Shown here: positions 62,181-64,000 of the stretch, piece by piece | Numbering within the stretch: position 1 is the first letter of the stretch | Layout: each line of letters begins with the position of its first letter | Assembly: GCA_003342895.1 (NCBI GenBank) | Contig: PTFA01000035.1 | Coordinates: forward strand, 3,486,703-3,550,702 | From: Casuarius casuarius | Lineage: Eukaryota; Chordata; Aves; Casuariiformes; Casuariidae | Length of the DNA: 64,000 nucleotides | Direction: 5' to 3' | Notes under the pieces: model-generated | Told to the model about the DNA's origin: nothing | The model's database searches: none | What the model saw: the letters and a program-made list of their open reading frames with translations, nothing else | Program-made: the position numbers and the translations under genes

Positions 62181-64000
62181 TCTTCCATCCTGGAAAATGG
62201 GATGGGGAACTGCTACAGACTTTTTTTCTCTTCATTTAGAATGACCACAGTACTCAGGTTTCCTCTGCATCCCCTCGGTCACTCAACTTCCTTGACCAAG
62301 TGAAGCATGGAGGAACAAAGTAACCAGTCTGTTGCTTCCAAAGGAATTAGTAAAGGCAGGAAACAACTCTTAAGATACTTGCCTCTATCTGCTCTTCTGG
62401 GAATGCTACAATGTTGCTAGGAGTAGGTGCCATCTTTCTCTCACAGCAACTTTGATCACTGGCTCCATTTCAGGCGATGCAAATGGCACAAGCAGACAAA
62501 CTGAAACATGTATTCCCAGCATGATTGGAATCTCTTCTCCTACTGTGGTAAAACTAGGATCAGCCATCACCAGAAAGTACTTATAAGAGCTGGCAGCACA
62601 ACCTATAGATGAAATCAATGTCACCCTGTGAGGGCAAACATGACCATCACACAGACTGCTCAAGGAGTCTTGTCAAAAAGTTCTGTTCTTTTAGGGAGTC
62701 ATTTTTAGGAAGATTAGCCAGGCAGGTGCAGCTCCACACCACACGCAACAGAACTGAACACTCTAGTGCCCTGCAGAAATATGACTTATAGAAGTAGAAA
62801 AGGAAAGAGGCATTTGGGTCAGCATTTATTGAAAATTAGTAGGTGGAGAACTTGTTTGTACTGAGAATTTGTTAAGTTGGAGGAGCAGCAAACAAGGTTT
62901 TTCCTCCCTGTAATCCTGTGCCTATAAGGATAGATTTCACTCCTATCTGATCCCTTTCAGAGAGAAATGGTCTGGCTTTGTCAAGAGGAAGTGCATATGT
63001 CATTGAGACAAATGTATTTCTTTATTAAATGAATTCCTGTACGTAAGACCTATTCCATTTAAGCTCAGACGGAATCATACTATGCCCATGGCATTTGTTT
63101 ACTTTTTGATCTACTAAAGAAAAATTATATGCACACTATCCTGAATGCATCTGACTATTCTTGACAGTGCCATCAGTAAGATGATGAAAGTGCAGAATTC
63201 TTTGTAAAAACAAATGCTTGGGAAAAAAAATGTAAAAGAACCATGGTGTTTACTTTCTTAAAGAAATTATGGTAGAGCCTTGGGAAGAATGATTCTTTTC
63301 TTCACTGCTCCTTTCTTGTCAGTCGCTTCACCCCTTTGTTGTGTTTGTCTGTTAACCCCAACTGCAACATGCATGTGCTGCTTGACTGGCTAGATGACCT
63401 CAGTTACAATAGCTATGAGTGGGGGGAAAAAGAGTCAGGAGTTTATAACACATGGACCTCTTTCTGAAATGCCAACTTCAGTTTGCCTGGAGGCCGTGGT
63501 TCACATACATACAACATACAGTTAGTCTTTAAAGAGTTAAAACATTATCCTTGAGAAACAAGGGGAAAAAATACATTTAGAAATGGGAGGAAGCTATTTC
63601 TGTGAGACAATCATTGCTTTCAGGTCCCACTGGGAAACAATAGAAGTTTCACCTCCCCATAACTGGAATCGCTCAGAGAGGCGGATGCTAAGCACTTTGT
63701 ACACTAGGTCCTACTTGTTTAGTCTGCTAGACTATATTCCAGCCCAGTGTCCTCAGCTTACCTCATTGTGCCCAGCCCCTACAGCACCTGAAACCACCTG
63801 ACTACCAGGCCAATGTTATACCACATCTCATTTCCTTCGAGTCATATTTTTTATATCTGTAATAACTCTCATTTGGGTGAATGGTGCTTTGTACTCCAGC
63901 AGTCAAATGAAATTTAGGATTGTAACAAAACTTGCTATGATGCATCAGAGCTAGTATTCATAACAAATACTGTTTAACAGGAACATTATTATTTATGGAG
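62181..64000. other. Gene-free stretch, end of window
   Basis: No gene is recognisable; frames are below 90 codons and match nothing known. No simple repeat longer than about ten bases, hairpin or interspersed repeat stands out. Confidence 0.6.

Overview
This window looks like non-coding nuclear DNA of a sauropsid vertebrate, most likely a bird. Hand counts over fourteen scattered 60-base lines (840 bases) give roughly 37% G+C with CpG clearly scarce. The only recognisable interspersed repeats are CR1-type LINE pieces and a few very old SINE or other ancient copies. There are no young poly-A SINEs, no LTR pairs, and no sign of bacterial or viral gene organisation. A crocodilian or turtle cannot be excluded, because the same old families occur there, but the low repeat density favours a bird macrochromosome: a gene desert or a long intron.

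No protein-coding gene, tRNA, rRNA, snRNA or known microRNA could be recognised. The longest ATG-started open frames are 134 to 145 codons. With a stop-codon frequency near 6.7% about one frame of that length is expected by chance in 64 kb and three are seen, so none is called a gene on length.

Layout. 1-5529: unannotated AT-rich DNA with T, C and A tracts and two weak minus-strand exon candidates. 5530-5745: an old MIR-type SINE whose A-rich segment has grown into a long A tract. 5746-16270: unique DNA with several perfect inverted repeats, a CpG-dense patch near 10.8 kb and a possible LINE tail near 12.7 kb. 16270-16610: an old repeat of a family I cannot name. 16611-29749: unique DNA with a 27/28-bp tandem duplication, a possible ancient repeat near 27 kb and a small GC-rich patch near 28.2 kb. 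29750-30460: a GC- and CpG-rich island. 34011-34206: the 3' end of a CR1 LINE on the plus strand. 39940-40850: about 0.9 kb of degraded CR1-like reverse transcriptase on the minus strand, interrupted by a T/G tract. 60485-60600: a second MIR-type SINE, minus strand. 61545-62180: a second minus-strand CR1-like reverse transcriptase piece with recognisable protein motifs.

The plus strand is modestly richer in A than T and in C than G. This would fit an intron of a gene read from the minus strand, but the evidence is thin. I found no undescribed biological system. The most useful observations are the two ancient LINE fossils, the MIR copies, the GC-rich island, a few strong hairpins and four weak exon candidates that an alignment or RNA data could settle quickly. 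Repeat assignments rest on remembered family consensus and were not checked by any search.
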